A DNA stretch of 64,000 bases from Acidimicrobiales bacterium (GCA_018401565.1 JAGYKS010000031.1:62001-126000); one strand, 5' to 3'; shown: positions 17,393-27,955, numbered from the stretch's first letter. The notes: a model not told the origin generated them from the sequence alone. Numbers and translations are program-made.

Positions 17393-19929
17393 ATGGCGTC
17401 CACGGCACCTCAGGGTGCAGTTCCGCGGGTGCGAACCTGCACCATCGCTGCGACCAACTACCTCGGCCGGGTGCGTGTTCTGGCCGAGTCGGTCCTGCGA
17501 AACGGCTGTCCGGAGGGTTTGTCGGTGTTCCTCATCGACGACCCCGACGCCACCACCCCCACCGAAGGGGAACCGTTCTCCCTGCTCCGCCTTGACGACC
17601 TGCCACTTGACCGCTCGTGGTTCGCCCAGATGACGATCTACTACTCGGTCACCGAGCTGGCCACAGCGGTGAAGCCGTGGGTGCTGGCCGGGCTCATCGA
17701 CGGAGCAGCGGGACCGGCTGCAGCGGTGGCCTACCTCGACCCCGACACCGAGCTGTTCGCCCCCCTCGACGACATCTGGGAGGCGTGCGCAGACAACGAC
17801 TCGGTCATGCTCACGCCCCACACCTTGCAGCCGTTCCCGATCGACGACGCCGGAATCAGCGAGCGCATGCTGTTGCTGTCGGGCACCTACAACCTGGGAT
17901 TTGTTGCTGTCCCGGCCAGCGCGCACGGTCGCCGGTTCACCGACTGGTGGAGCAAACGGCTGAGGTTCGACTCGTTGGTATCGCCGGACACCGGGCTATT
18001 CACCGATCAGCGGTGGGTCGACCTGGCGCCACCGCTGTTCACCATCGCACTCGTCCACGACCCCGGTGTGAACGTGGCCTACTGGAACCTGCACGAGCGG
18101 CCCATCACTGCAGACGGCTCCACCTGGTTGGCCGGCGGAGTCCCGTTGCGCATGTTCCACTACAGCGGATTCAACCCCGAACGCCCTGATCAGGTGAGCG
18201 TGCATCAGGGCGCCAACCCCCGCATTGTGCGCAGCAGCAGCTCCGAACTCGGGTTCTTGCTCGACCGCTACGCCGGTCTGGTGACCGCCGCCACCGCCGC
18301 CACCGCCGCTGCCCGGCGCTGCACCCGACGCTGCGTCCGACCCTGCCAGCGCTGCGGGGACACCCGGGTACCGCTGGGACCATCTACCCAATGGCATCAG
18401 GCTGACCGGCATGCTTCGGCGTCTCTACCGCACCGAACTCATGGCCGACGAGCTCGGACTCGACACCCTGCATGTGCGACCCCCCACCCCCGGTGATGAC
18501 AACTGGCTGGCTGAGCTGGTCGATTGGCTGTGCGCCCCGGTGCACCCGCGCATGCTGCCCCGCCATCTCGATGCCCTACTGGCCGACCGTCACGACCTCG
18601 CTGCTGCCCTCGACGGTCTCGGCCCCGCCGAGTTCGCCCAGAAGCTCAGCGACTGGCTGGCCACCTCGGGCATCGAGCAGGAGGGGTTGACGGCGTCGTA
18701 CGCGTTGCGCCTCGACGCCGAACTGCGTCAATGGTCACAAGCCATGGTGGCGGCCTCGCACCGCGGTGCTCGTCCATTGGTGCAAACGGTGAACGTGGTG
18801 GGATTTCTCGGTTCGACCAGCGGACTGTCGTCAGGGGCCCGGCAGGTTGTGGCGGCACTCGATGCCGCCGGTATCGCCAACCGCCCGATGTCGGTACAAC
18901 ACCCAAACCCGAGGAATGCAAGACCCCACGGCCACCATCGACGTCGGTCTCGTTGAACTGGGTCCACCGCTCCCTGATGCAGATGTCACCATCGCATCCC
19001 TCAACCCCGACATTCTCGGGTACATGGGGCCGATCACCCGCAGACGCGTGTTTGGCGACAGCTACCGGATCGGCTACTGGTGGTGGGAAGTCGACGTCAT
19101 GCCGCCCGAGTTCAGCCAGTCGCTGGGCGAGGTGGACGAGATATGGGTGGGTTCCACCTTCGTTGCCGAACTGCTCGGCCAGCTCGCCGACTGCCCTGTG
19201 TACCGTGTGCCGCTGCCGGCCCGTGTTCCCCAACCCGACCGATTCGACCGTGACCGATTCGGCATCGACTCCGGGTCCCTGGTCTTCACCGAGGTGTTCG
19301 ACCATTCCAGCGTCCTGGCCCGCAAGAACCCACTGGCTGCCATCGCCGCCTACTGCGAGGCGTTCAGCCCCGACGACGGCTGCACACTGGTGGTCAAGTC
19401 CATCAATGCCGACAGCCACCGCCTGGATGCCGAGCGTGTTCGCCTTGCTGCGTCCCGCCGTGTCGACGTGGTGCTCATTGAGCAGCGCCTCACCAGTGGC
19501 GAACTCGACGGACTGCTCGACGACTCCACGGCTCTGGTCTCGCTCCACCGCTCAGAGGGGCTGGGTCTGAACATCCTCGACGCCTGTGTCATGGGGGTGC
19601 CCGTCATCGCCAGCGCATACGGCGGATGCATGGACTTTCTGGCCCCCGACAGCTCGTGGCTGGTGCCCACCTCGCCCGTCCGGGTGGGCACAGGCAACCG
19701 GCCCTATCCGGCCGATGCCACGTGGGCCGACCCTGATCATGATGTCGCCGTTGCCCACCTGCGAGCCGTCGCAGCCGACCCCACCGGCGCCCGGCACATC
19801 GCCAACATGGCCCAGGCCCGGGCACTCGACACCTACGATGCCACCATGTGCTGTGACCTCATCACCGCCCGGCTCAACGAGCTTCGCTCGTCGGTGCCGC
19901 ACCCTGCGGCTGCGGCGGGCACACCGTGA
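17393..19929 (+). CDS. Two-domain glycosyltransferase (two frame breaks)
   Basis: Reconstructed as one protein of ~845 residues. The first ~310 residues resemble a GT-A-type transferase with an acidic motif VAYLDPDTELFAPL (DxD-like), followed by MFHYSGF. A helical linker (YRWDHLPNGIRLTGMLRRLY) leads to a GT4 domain: VNVVGFLGSTSGLSSGARQV, IGYWWWEVD, LHRSEGLGLNILDACVMG and VIASAYGG (E-x7-like donor site). Breaks lie at ~18314 (extra C in an ACC/GCC repeat tract) and between 18900 and 18935. ATG 17393 is preceded by TACGAT at 6 nt. Likely builds a surface polysaccharide; donor and acceptor unknown. Its stop overlaps the next gene (GTGA). Confidence 0.7.
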
Positions 19930-20177
19930 GCGCCCGACAGCGCATGCAAGCGCTGGCCCGCCGGGCCATTGGGACGCCCGATGCCACCGAGGTGGAACGT
20001 GCCCTCGGCGAACTGCGGCAGGCCGTCGACGACCTGCGTCAGACATTGGACCGGGTCGAACTGCTCGCCACCGACGACACCCGCCAGCAGGTTGAGCGGT
20101 TGCACGCCGCAGTGCTCGAGCATGCCGACACCCTCGATCGCATTGTGGGTCACACCCAGAGCCGACCCGTCACCTGA
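19926..20177 (+). CDS. Small coiled-coil protein
   Basis: 83 residues from GTG 19926, overlapping the glycosyltransferase stop by 4 nt. Almost entirely helical with heptads (ALGELRQAVDDLRQTLDRVE and QVERLHAAVLEHADTLDRI). May act as an oligomerising or tethering subunit for the surface-polysaccharide enzymes on either side. No family recognised. Confidence 0.6.
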   Translation: MSARQRMQALARRAIGTPDATEVERALGELRQAVDDLRQTLDRVELLATDDTRQQVERLHAAVLEHADTLDRIVGHTQSRPVT

Positions 20178-20194
20178 CCGGGATCACCCACCCC

Positions 20195-21595
20195 GTGGAC
20201 TCCCCGACCCCGATGGCCAGACGCACCGTGATGGTCGTGGGCGACCTTGCCGGACCCGACCGCTACCACGCCGGCGACGAGGCCATGACCGAGGCTGCCC
20301 TCGACCTGCTGGCCAGCGCTCGTCCCGCTAGCGATCTGCGCGTGATTGTGACCAGTTCGGACCCGGCGTCGACGGCGAACCGTCTGCGATGCGAGGCCAC
20401 AGGCTGGGTGGGGTTTGCCCAATGCGCCGACGAGGCAGCGCGACTGCGGATGCTCGACGTCCTCACGGCCGATGTTGTGGCAGCGCTGCGCAGCGGCGAC
20501 ACCACCAGCCTGCCCGACCTGCTGGCCGAGGTCGTCGGTGCCGACGCCGTCCTCATCGCCGGTGGCGGCAACCTCAACTCCCATTGGCCCGAGCACCTCT
20601 ATGAGCGGGTGCTCATCGCCCGTGCCGCCAAGGCTGTGGGGATCCCGGTGGCAATCAGCGGCCAGACGCTCGGACCCCGCATCGACGACCACCACCGGGC
20701 GCTGCTGGTCGAATTGATGGAGTCGTCCGACGTGGTCGGGTTGCGCGAACACCGTAGCTACGACCTCGCCGTTGAGCTGGGCGTGAATCCCGACCGACTG
20801 ATGCTGCAGGCCGACGATGCGCTGCTGCTGGCAGGTAGCCAGACGCCGACCCTTCCCGACGGTTTCGATCCCGGAACCCCCGACAGACCCCGCCGCTTTC
20901 TGGCTGTCACCATCCACCCGTTCGCCGCACCTGATGATCCACGCATGGCCTCCATCGGCACACAGTTGGCCACCGTGGCCCACCGCGTCGGTGCCCAGTT
21001 GCTGTTCGTGCCGCACATGCGTGGCCCCGAAGGGCCCGATGGCACCACTGACGCCGATGTGGCCAACCATCTGGCCCACATCACCGGGGGCTGGGCCATG
21101 GACGGTCCCGATGCCGGTGACGTCATCTGGGCCGCCCACCACGCCTGGGTCGTGGTGTCCACCCGGTACCACCCCGTCGTGTTCGCCACCGGGGCGGCTG
21201 TTGCACCGCTGGCCCTGTTGTGGGACCACTACACCGCCGTGAAATGCCGCGGGGCCCTGGACCATGTTGGATTGGGCAGCTGGTGGGTGGGCATCAACGA
21301 AGCCGCCGACGGGGCCCTGGAACCCGCTCTGGCTGAGGTCACCCGCCGACGCACCGAGATCGTCTCCTGGCTGCACCTCAACCAGCCCCACCTCGAGTCC
21401 CTTGAGGCCCACCGACGCTCCCGGATCACTGCCGCACTCGGCCTGACCGAGCGGTGGACCCCAGACCCACCCGGCATCGCCCAGGGCAACGACGGCCAAC
21501 ATCAACCCGCCGACGGCGACGTCGCACCCGATCTTCGGTCACCGGGTCGCACGGCCCCTCGCCCGGCGGGCCATTGGACCCAGTCCCAACGGTAG
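20195..21595 (+). CDS. Polysaccharide pyruvyl transferase family protein
   Basis: About 460 residues; ATG 20213 is an alternative to GTG 20195. Pattern of the WcaK/CsaB-type family: VMVVGDLAGPDRYHAGDEAM, then VLIAGGGNLNSHWPEHLYER, VGIPVAISGQTLGP, a histidine-rich core (STRYHPVVFATGAAVAPLAL) and a C-terminal Pro-rich tail. These enzymes transfer pyruvate from PEP to a sugar in exopolysaccharides or teichoic-like polymers; some family members instead act as GT-B transferases. Follows the coiled-coil gene by 17 nt, so probably the third gene of that unit. Confidence 0.75.
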   Translation: MDSPTPMARRTVMVVGDLAGPDRYHAGDEAMTEAALDLLASARPASDLRVIVTSSDPASTANRLRCEATGWVGFAQCADEAARLRMLDVLTADVVAALRSGDTTSLPDLLAEVVGADAVLIAGGGNLNSHWPEHLYERVLIARAAKAVGIPVAISGQTLGPRIDDHHRALLVELMESSDVVGLREHRSYDLAVELGVNPDRLMLQADDALLLAGSQTPTLPDGFDPGTPDRPRRFLAVTIHPFAAPDDPRMASIGTQLATVAHRVGAQLLFVPHMRGPEGPDGTTDADVANHLAHITGGWAMDGPDAGDVIWAAHHAWVVVSTRYHPVVFATGAAVAPLALLWDHYTAVKCRGALDHVGLGSWWVGINEAADGALEPALAEVTRRRTEIVSWLHLNQPHLESLEAHRRSRITAALGLTERWTPDPPGIAQGNDGQHQPADGDVAPDLRSPGRTAPRPAGHWTQSQR

Positions 21596-21598
21596 GAT
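21593..21598 (+). promoter_or_regulatory. Candidate -10 element (TAGGAT) upstream of glpD
   Basis: Lies 78 bases before the glpD ATG in an intergenic gap, so this transcript would have a leader. Only the hexamer is convincing; no clear -35. Confidence 0.3.
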
Positions 21599-21676
21599 GC
21601 CCCACAGGCGGCGTGTTGCCTCCCTGTCGGCCGGGTCTCACCGGTCGACGCCAAACCCCTCACATCCGGAGCCCCC

Positions 21677-23435
21677 ATGTCCGCCCCTGCCATGAACCGC
21701 GACGAGGCCCTTCGACAGTTGGCCGAGACCACCTTTGACGTGGTGGTGGTTGGCGGGGGGATCACCGGAGTGGGCTGCGCCCTCGACGCCGCCAGTCGCG
21801 GCCTGCGCACGGCGTTGGTGGAACGCGACGACTTCGCCTCGGGAACGTCGTCAAAGTCCTCAAAGCTGGTGCACGGTGGCCTGCGGTACCTGCAACAAGG
21901 CGACATTCGCCTGGTGTACGAAGCGCTGGCAGAAGGCAACGCCTCCGCCGCAACGCTCCCCATCTGGTCAAGGCCCTGCCGTTTTTGCTCCCGGTGTTCA
22001 CCGGCAAGGGCGGCGTCATCTCGAAAAAGCTGTCCCGGGCGCTGGGTTCGGCGATGTGGATGTACGACCTCACCGGCGGGGCCCGCATCGGCAAGTTGCA
22101 CAAGCGCATCTCGCCCGACGAGGCCCACGCCCACATGCCCACGCTGCGCCGCGATCGTCTGGCCCCGTCGTACCTCTACTACGACGCCGAGGCCGACGAC
22201 GCCCGCCTCACCGTCACCGTGGCCCGCACCGCCGCACTCGACTTCGGTGCCGTGGTGGTCAACCGGGTCGCCGTGGCTGGCATCAGCGACGCAGCACCCG
22301 CCACCTCGGCCACCTCGCGCCAACTCCGCCGGCAACGACGCCACCACACCGCTGCGCACCGTCACCGTGCACGCAACCCGCGCTGATGGATCCATTGAGA
22401 CCATCGAGGTGCACACAGCGGTGGTGAACGCCGCTGGCGTTTGGGCCGACGAGGTCCGGACCCTCGACGAGGGCACCAACCCCGACAGCATCCGACCGGC
22501 CAAGGGGATCCACATCACCGTCCCGTGGGACAAGGTGCGCAACGACATCGCCGCTGTGGTGCCGGTCCCTGGCGACAAGCGTTCGGTGTTCGTGGTTCCG
22601 TGGGGTCGATTCACCTTCATCGGGACCACCGACACCGACTACGACGGCCCCGTCGACGACCCCCAGTGCACTGCCGAGGACGTCGACTACCTGCTGGCTG
22701 CCATCAACGGTGCGGTGGTCGAGCCGCTGGACCACAACGACGTGCTGGGCACGTGGGCTGGGCTGCGACCGCTGGTGAAGGCCGCGCCCGGTGGCCGGAC
22801 CGCCGACCTGTCGCGGCGTCACAGTGTGGTGCACTCCACGTCGGGTGTGGTCACCGTCACCGGCGGCAAGCTCACGACCTACCGGGAAATGGCCGCCGAC
22901 GCCATCGATCATCTGATGGCTGAGGTGCTGACCGGCGAGGCCGTGCGCCTCACGTACCGCCCGACGCAGCCGGACCCGCAAGCTGGCCCTGCGTGGCGCC
23001 GAGGGGTACGCCCGTGCGCTGTCGCTGGCTGACACGCCTCCTCCCGGTCTCGACGCAGCTGCGGTCACGCATCTGGCAAACCGTTTCGGCGGCGAGACAG
23101 GCGTGGTGCTGGCGCTGATTGCCGACGACCCCAAACTGGCCCGTCCGCTGGTGGCCGGCCTGCCCTATCTGGCTGCCGAGGCGGTCTATGCCGTGCGCCA
23201 TGAGATGGCCACCACCGTGGACGACGTTCTCAGCAGGCGTACCCGCTCCAGGCTGCTGCTGCGTGACGCATCGGCGGCGGCCGCTGACAGCGTTGCCGAC
23301 CTCATGGGTGACGAACTCGGGTGGGACACCCAACGTCGTGCCACCGAGGCCGCCGCCTACCGGGACTCAGTGACCCATGAGCGCACCGCTCCAGGACTTC
23401 CCGAAACCGGCATGCAGGCGGTACCCGGGCCATGA
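21677..23435 (+). CDS. glpD: FAD-dependent glycerol-3-phosphate dehydrogenase (three frame breaks)
   Basis: Membrane-associated flavoprotein that oxidises glycerol 3-phosphate to DHAP and feeds electrons to the quinone pool. The FAD fold VVVVGGGITGVG is near the N-terminus, with SGTSSKSSKLVHGGLRYL after it, and GRFTFIGTTDTDYDG and GGKLTTYREMA in the C-terminal half. Single-base breaks are at ~21945 (restoring a C gives AERQRLRRNAPHLV), ~22320 and ~22970. The assembled protein has ~586 residues, the usual length. Its stop overlaps the start of the next flavoprotein gene by 4 nt (23432-23435). Confidence 0.88.
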
Positions 23436-24997
23436 CCGCCACTGAGCCCGCCAACCCGTTGCCCGTTCACGACCAGGGCCTCGGTCCCGCCGCCCCCACC
23501 GCTCCCATCGTTTTGGCGGGTGCGGTGGCCGACGGCGGCGCCGCTGTGGGTCGCTGGGGCATCAAACCGGTGACGATTCCCGCTGGGGTGCTCGACGCCC
23601 TGCGGTCAGCAGTGGACCAACGGGTGACGACCGGAGCCACCGAAGTGGCCGAGGCGTCACGGGATTGGTGGCCCCTGGCCATGACGTGGGCCGCCGACGG
23701 TGAGGTGGCGGCGGTGGCATCGGCTGTGGTGCAGCCAGCATCGGTCGCCGAGGTGTCGGCCGTTCTGGCCATCTGCAACGACGCCGGCATACCGGTCACC
23801 GCTGCCGGCGGTCGCTCGGGAGTATGTGGTGCCTCGGTTCCGTTGTTTGGCGGGGTGGTGCTCGACATGTGTGCCATGACCGGGGTCGTCTCGGTGGACA
23901 CCGACTCCATGGTGCTCGACGTTGCCCCCGGCACATTCGGCGACCATCTCGAACACGAACTGTCCACCACCTGGGGCGTCACCGTTGGCCACTGGCCGCA
24001 GTCGATGGCCCTGTCCACGGTGGGTGGATGGCTGGCGTGTCGCGGGGCGGGTCAGCTGTCCAACCGCTACGGCAAGATCGAGGACATGGTCATCGGCCTG
24101 GACGTGGTGTTGGCCGACGGCACCGTGGTGCACACCGGTGGCAATGCCCGCCAGGCCTCAGGGCCAGACCTCAACCAGCTGTTCGTGGGATCCGAAGGCA
24201 CCCTGGGCGTCATCACCGGTGCCCGGCTTCGCCTGCATCAGATGCCCACCCACCGAAGCGTCAGCGCCTGGGGCTTCTCATCGTTCGCCGACGGTCTCGA
24301 CGCCTGCCGACGCATCGTGCACCGCGGGGCATCGCCTGCGGTACTGCGGCTGTACGACGACATCGAGGCCAACCGCAGCTACGGCACCGGCAGTCATCAT
24401 GTGCTGCTGGTGCTCGACGAGGGCGACGAGTTGATGACGTCGGCGATCATGGCCATCGTCGACGCCGAGTGCGCCGGTGCCCAACGACTCGACGACTCCC
24501 TGGTGGACCAGTGGATGGGTCACCGCAACAACGTGTCGGCACTGGAATCGCTCATCTCCAAGGGCTTCGTGGTTGACACCATGGAAGTCACCGCTCCGTG
24601 GGCCCAGCTCGATGGTGTCTATGCCGGCGTCACCGGGGCCATCGAAGCCATCGACGGCACGCTGGCGGTGTCGGCCCACCAGTCACACGCCTACAGCGAC
24701 GGAGCGTGCCTCTACGTCACCTTTGCCGGTCGGGTCGATGCCACCGATCGGGACGCCTACTACCGGGCAGTGTGGGACGCCGGCACCACCGCGGCGCTCA
24801 ACCTTGGCGCGTCGCTGTCGCACCATCATGGCGTCGGCATCAACCGGGGTCGCTTCATGCGCCAGGCGTTGGGCAACGGATTCGACGTGCTGGCATCAAT
24901 GAAGCAGGCCCTCGACCCCAACGGGATCCTCAACCCCGGCAAGCTCGGGCTGGACTCGCCATTTGGTGTGGTGCCCTTTGGAGTAGCCGACACGTGA
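23432..24997 (+). CDS. FAD-linked oxidase, alkyl-DHAP-synthase-like
   Basis: 521 residues, vanillyl-alcohol-oxidase/PCMH flavoprotein. FAD-binding PP-loop GGRSGVCGASVPLFGG at ~residues 130-145, then WPQSMALSTVGGW and GSEGTLGVIT. The C-terminal domain has SLSHHHGVGINRGRFM, which includes the HHH motif conserved in alkyl-dihydroxyacetonephosphate synthase. The start RWGIKPVTIP (WG..P) also fits that family. If correct, it would swap the acyl chain of acyl-DHAP for a fatty alcohol, the first ether-lipid step; a glycolate or lactate oxidase role is the alternative. Co-translated with glpD and the following membrane protein. Confidence 0.75.
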   Translation: MTATEPANPLPVHDQGLGPAAPTAPIVLAGAVADGGAAVGRWGIKPVTIPAGVLDALRSAVDQRVTTGATEVAEASRDWWPLAMTWAADGEVAAVASAVVQPASVAEVSAVLAICNDAGIPVTAAGGRSGVCGASVPLFGGVVLDMCAMTGVVSVDTDSMVLDVAPGTFGDHLEHELSTTWGVTVGHWPQSMALSTVGGWLACRGAGQLSNRYGKIEDMVIGLDVVLADGTVVHTGGNARQASGPDLNQLFVGSEGTLGVITGARLRLHQMPTHRSVSAWGFSSFADGLDACRRIVHRGASPAVLRLYDDIEANRSYGTGSHHVLLVLDEGDELMTSAIMAIVDAECAGAQRLDDSLVDQWMGHRNNVSALESLISKGFVVDTMEVTAPWAQLDGVYAGVTGAIEAIDGTLAVSAHQSHAYSDGACLYVTFAGRVDATDRDAYYRAVWDAGTTAALNLGASLSHHHGVGINRGRFMRQALGNGFDVLASMKQALDPNGILNPGKLGLDSPFGVVPFGVADT

Positions 24998-25395
24998 CGG
25001 CACCACAGGACTCCAGCGGCGCCAGCATGGTCGAAGGTCCGGCCATCGCCCAGGGTGCCGTGTTGGCGTTCGCCATCGTTGTTCCTGCTGCCATCGTCCA
25101 GTTGCTGGTGGCCAACCCCTCGGTGCGATGGCTGCTGTTTGGTGTGGTGCTTGCCGGGTTCGGTGCCGGCGGGTACCGGGCCGCCGACCACAGCCGCACT
25201 GCTCCACTGACGAGCGCAGCTCTGGCTGCGGTGGTGGCCTTCGCCGCCGCCCAGGCCATCGCCGTGACCGTGAACCTGACCCGTGGCCGGCCGGTGGCCT
25301 GGACGGGCCTTGCCTTTTTGGCCATGTTGGCCACGTCGTGTGCAATGGTCGGGGCCTGGGTCCGGCTCCGACGGTCGACCGCCGGGTCGGACTAG
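24994..25395 (+). CDS. Small membrane protein, four TM helices
   Basis: 133 residues from GTG 24994 (overlaps the previous stop, GTGA). Hydrophobic helices near residues 17-40, 46-60, 72-92 and 103-123. No family recognised. Position inside the glycerol/ether-lipid-like unit suggests it works at the membrane with these enzymes; that is inference from context. Confidence 0.6.
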   Translation: MTAPQDSSGASMVEGPAIAQGAVLAFAIVVPAAIVQLLVANPSVRWLLFGVVLAGFGAGGYRAADHSRTAPLTSAALAAVVAFAAAQAIAVTVNLTRGRPVAWTGLAFLAMLATSCAMVGAWVRLRRSTAGSD

Positions 25396-25444
25396 CCCAG
25401 TCGTTCGGGCCCGTTGCCTGAACAGAACGCTGGCCCGCCCACAC

Positions 25445-25484
25445 GCCAACAAGCCAACACGCCAACACGCCAACACGCCAACAG
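25445..25484. repeat. Tandem repeat, 8-bp unit gccaacac, five copies
   Basis: Five consecutive copies (the first and last with one changed base), immediately before the GGGGG Shine-Dalgarno-like stretch of the second glycerol-kinase-like gene. Length variation here would alter the leader of that gene. Confidence 0.85.
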
Positions 25485-25497
25485 GGGGTAGCACGTC

Positions 25498-26983
25498 ATG
25501 GCAATCCTGGTGATCGACGTAGGCACAAGCGGGGTACGTGCGGCCATGGTCGGCCCCGACGCCACCGTGCTGATCGAACGAAGCCGGGAATCACTACCGG
25601 TATCCCCGGCCCCGGGACTGGTCGAGTTCGACGCCAGTCACATGGCTGCCGTCGCTCTTGATGTAGCTGGCGAGGTGCTGGCCCTGTGTGACGAACCGGC
25701 CGAGGCGGTGGGCATCGCCAATCAGCGGGCCTCGACCGTCGTGTGGGATCGAGCGACCGGTGAACCGGTGGGACCAGGGTTGGGGTGGCAGGATCTGCGC
25801 ACCGTGGGTGACTGCCTCACACTCCAGGGCGACGGGATCCGGTTGGCCCCCAACCAGTCGGCCACCAAACTGGCATGGCTGCTCGACACCCACGATCCCC
25901 ATCGCCAGCGAGACCTGTGCTTCGGAACGATCGACACCTGGATCACCTGGGTACTCACCGGTGGGGCCGTCCACGTCACCGACCCCACCAACGCCGCAGT
26001 CACCGGACTGCTCGACGTACGCCGCTCACCGTGGTTGACTCCGTCGACATCACAGACGGCAACCGGACCGTGGAACGAGACGGTGCTCGGTCGCCTCAAC
26101 ATCAACCCCGACATGCTGCCGGCACTGGTCGACACCTCGGGAACGGTCGGGGTCGCCAGTGCCCTTGCGGGTGCGCCCCCCATCTGTGCACTGGTGGGCG
26201 ACCAGCAGGCGTCGATGGTGGGCCAGGGAATCGTGGCCCCGGGTCCGGCCAAGATCACCTTCGGTACCGGAGGGATGCTGAACATGGTGGTGGGGCCCGA
26301 TGGCCCCCACTCGGCCCAACGCCACAGTGGCGGCACCTTCCCCATCGTGGCGTGGCGGCACGGCAGCGACGTGCTGTGGGGGGTGGAGGCCATCATGCTG
26401 TCAGCCGGCACCAACGTGGAATGGCTGCGTGACGACCTGGGACCTCATCGACAGACGTGGCCGACTCCGACCACGTGGCCGCACGCTGCGACTCCACCGG
26501 AGGCGTGATGTTCGTGCCGGCACTTTTGGGTCTGGGCACCCCCAACTGGGACTACGGAGCCCGCGGCACCCTGTTGGGCCTGACCAGGGGTTCGGGGATT
26601 CCCGAGGTGGTGCGGGCGGTACTCGAAGGTGTTGCCCACCGTGGGCCGATCTGGTGGAAGCCGCCGAGGTTGACACCGGTCGCCCCATCGACGGACTGCG
26701 CATCGACGGCGGAATGAGCCGCAACGCCACCTTCGTGCAGGCCCTGGCCAACACCACCGGCCGCACTGTCGAAGTGTCACCGGTGCGCGAGGCCACCACC
26801 GTGGGCGCAGCGCTTCTGGCCGGTCTTGAGGTCGGGACGTGGGGGTCCTGGTCCGACATCGCCGCAACCTGGTCACCATTGCAGCGGGTGGAGCCCACCG
26901 GCCCTGCCGATCGCGCCCAGTGGCGACGGGCCGTCGAGCGTTCGGCCGGCTGGATTCCCGAACTCTCGGGCCTCGACTTCTGA
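25498..26983 (+). CDS. FGGY-family kinase, glycerol-kinase-like (three frame breaks)
   Basis: About 495 residues, start ATG 25498 with AGGGGG 10 nt upstream. N-terminal VIDVGTSGVRAAMVG, substrate-domain CFGTIDTWITWVLTGG, and ATP-domain LVGDQQASMVGQG, KITFGTGGMLNMV and LRIDGGMSRNATFVQ. Frame changes near 26441 and ~26455 and a missing G near 26645 (GGGG expected for HRGADLVEAAEVD). Similar in plan to glycerol kinase but diverged from the copy at the left edge, so it may phosphorylate glycerol, dihydroxyacetone or another polyol. Follows the glpD-flavoprotein-membrane protein genes after a 102-nt gap with repeats. Confidence 0.75.
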
Positions 26984-27026
26984 TCAGACCGCCGGACCCA
27001 ACTCCCGTCAGGGGTGTCCGGCGATC

Positions 27027-27032
27027 TAGGCT
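27027..27032 (+). promoter_or_regulatory. Candidate -10 element (TAGGCT) upstream of ferritin-like gene
   Basis: Fifty bases before the ATG at 27082, with a GGAGG ribosome binding site at 27067-27071, so this would be a leadered transcript. Confidence 0.3.
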
Positions 27033-27081
27033 GTCGTCTGGCCCCTGGCGGCATAAGAACACCACGGAGGAACCCCCCAGC

Positions 27082-27850
27082 ATGGATCCCGACAAGCTTC
27101 ACAAGCTCACCGACGACGTCGATCGCCAGCACCGTGCCGGCATGGCCGACGTGCACCGTGACTTCGAAACCGCCCACTTTCTCGGTGGACGACAGCGACA
27201 AGGTGGCGTCTCGACGTCAGTTCCTGCGTCGGGCCGGGACCACCGCGGTGATGGTGGGCGCTGTGGCTGTCCCGCTCAGCGGCATGGCGTCAGCGGCCTG
27301 GGCCCAGGGGGGCAGCATGGGGTCGGCGTCAGGCGACGGCACCGGAGGTGGTGCACCGTGCCCAACCGACCCGGTGGAAATGGTTGCCTCAGACGAGCAG
27401 ATCGTGATCTTTGCCGAGTCGGTGGAACGGGCTGCGGTTGCCGCCTACCAACTGGTGCTCGAGCAGCCCGTGCTGGGGACAGCTGCCGCCCAGAGCTCAC
27501 GGATCTTCTCCGGCCATCACAGCGCCCACGCCGAGGCACTGCGGTGTCTGCTGGGTGGCCCCGAGCAGGCTCCCAACGAGGCCCTGGTGTCGGCACTCGT
27601 GCCCCAGATCACCGAGGCCCGCACCGAGGACGCCCTTATCGCCCTGCTCCTGCAGATCGAGGCCGGGGCTGCGGCCACCTACTTCACCGCCCTCGGATCG
27701 CTGCAGACCCCTGTGGTGGCCGGTGCTGCCAGCACAATCCTGCCGGTGGAGGCTCAGCACGAGGTGGTGTGGAGCCAGTACCTGGGTCTGGACGTCGCCG
27801 TCTACGTGCCCGCCTTCCAGACCGGAGTCGGTGCCTTCAGCCCGGCCTGA
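27082..27850 (+). CDS. Tat-exported ferritin-like protein (one frame break)
   Basis: ATG 27082 with GGAGG 10 nt upstream. About 255 residues: a hydrophilic N-terminus (MDPDKLHKLTDDVDRQHRAG), then SRRQFLRRAGTTAVMVGAVA, a twin-arginine signal with cleavage near ASAAWA. The mature part is helical with the ferritin-like pattern VERAAVAAYQL and GHHSAHAEALRC and a second di-iron-type pair (QIEAGAAATYF, VEAQHEVVWSQY). The frame changes once near 27185, in front of the RR motif. Belongs to the ferritin-like family often annotated DUF4439 or as a dessication-associated protein. Paired with the next gene, also Tat-exported. Confidence 0.75.
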
Positions 27851-27910
27851 TGCACCAACCCGTGGCCCGCCATACACAGTCACTGCACCCGATCCACACG
27901 ATTCATACGA

Positions 27911-27955
27911 TTCCGCAACGAACATTTCCGCAACAAACACTTGCGCAACGAACCA
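27911..27955. repeat. Three 15-bp direct repeats in the ferritin-gene spacer
   Basis: Contiguous units ttccgcaacgaacat, ttccgcaacaaacac and ttgcgcaacgaacca. They fill the AT-richer 120-nt gap between the two ferritin-like genes and end 15 nt before the GTG at 27971. Could be three sites for one regulator, or a slippage tract. Confidence 0.7.

Noticed and set aside
17249-17926. N-terminal extension of the PP-loop protein up to 17926
   Set aside because: That part is antisense to the start of the glycosyltransferase and lacks protein-like composition; GTG 17248 leaves a sensible divergent promoter region.
25445-25484. 8-bp repeat as origin iterons or a CRISPR
   Set aside because: Unit too short, no spacers, no replication gene nearby; a simple slippage tract is the easiest explanation.
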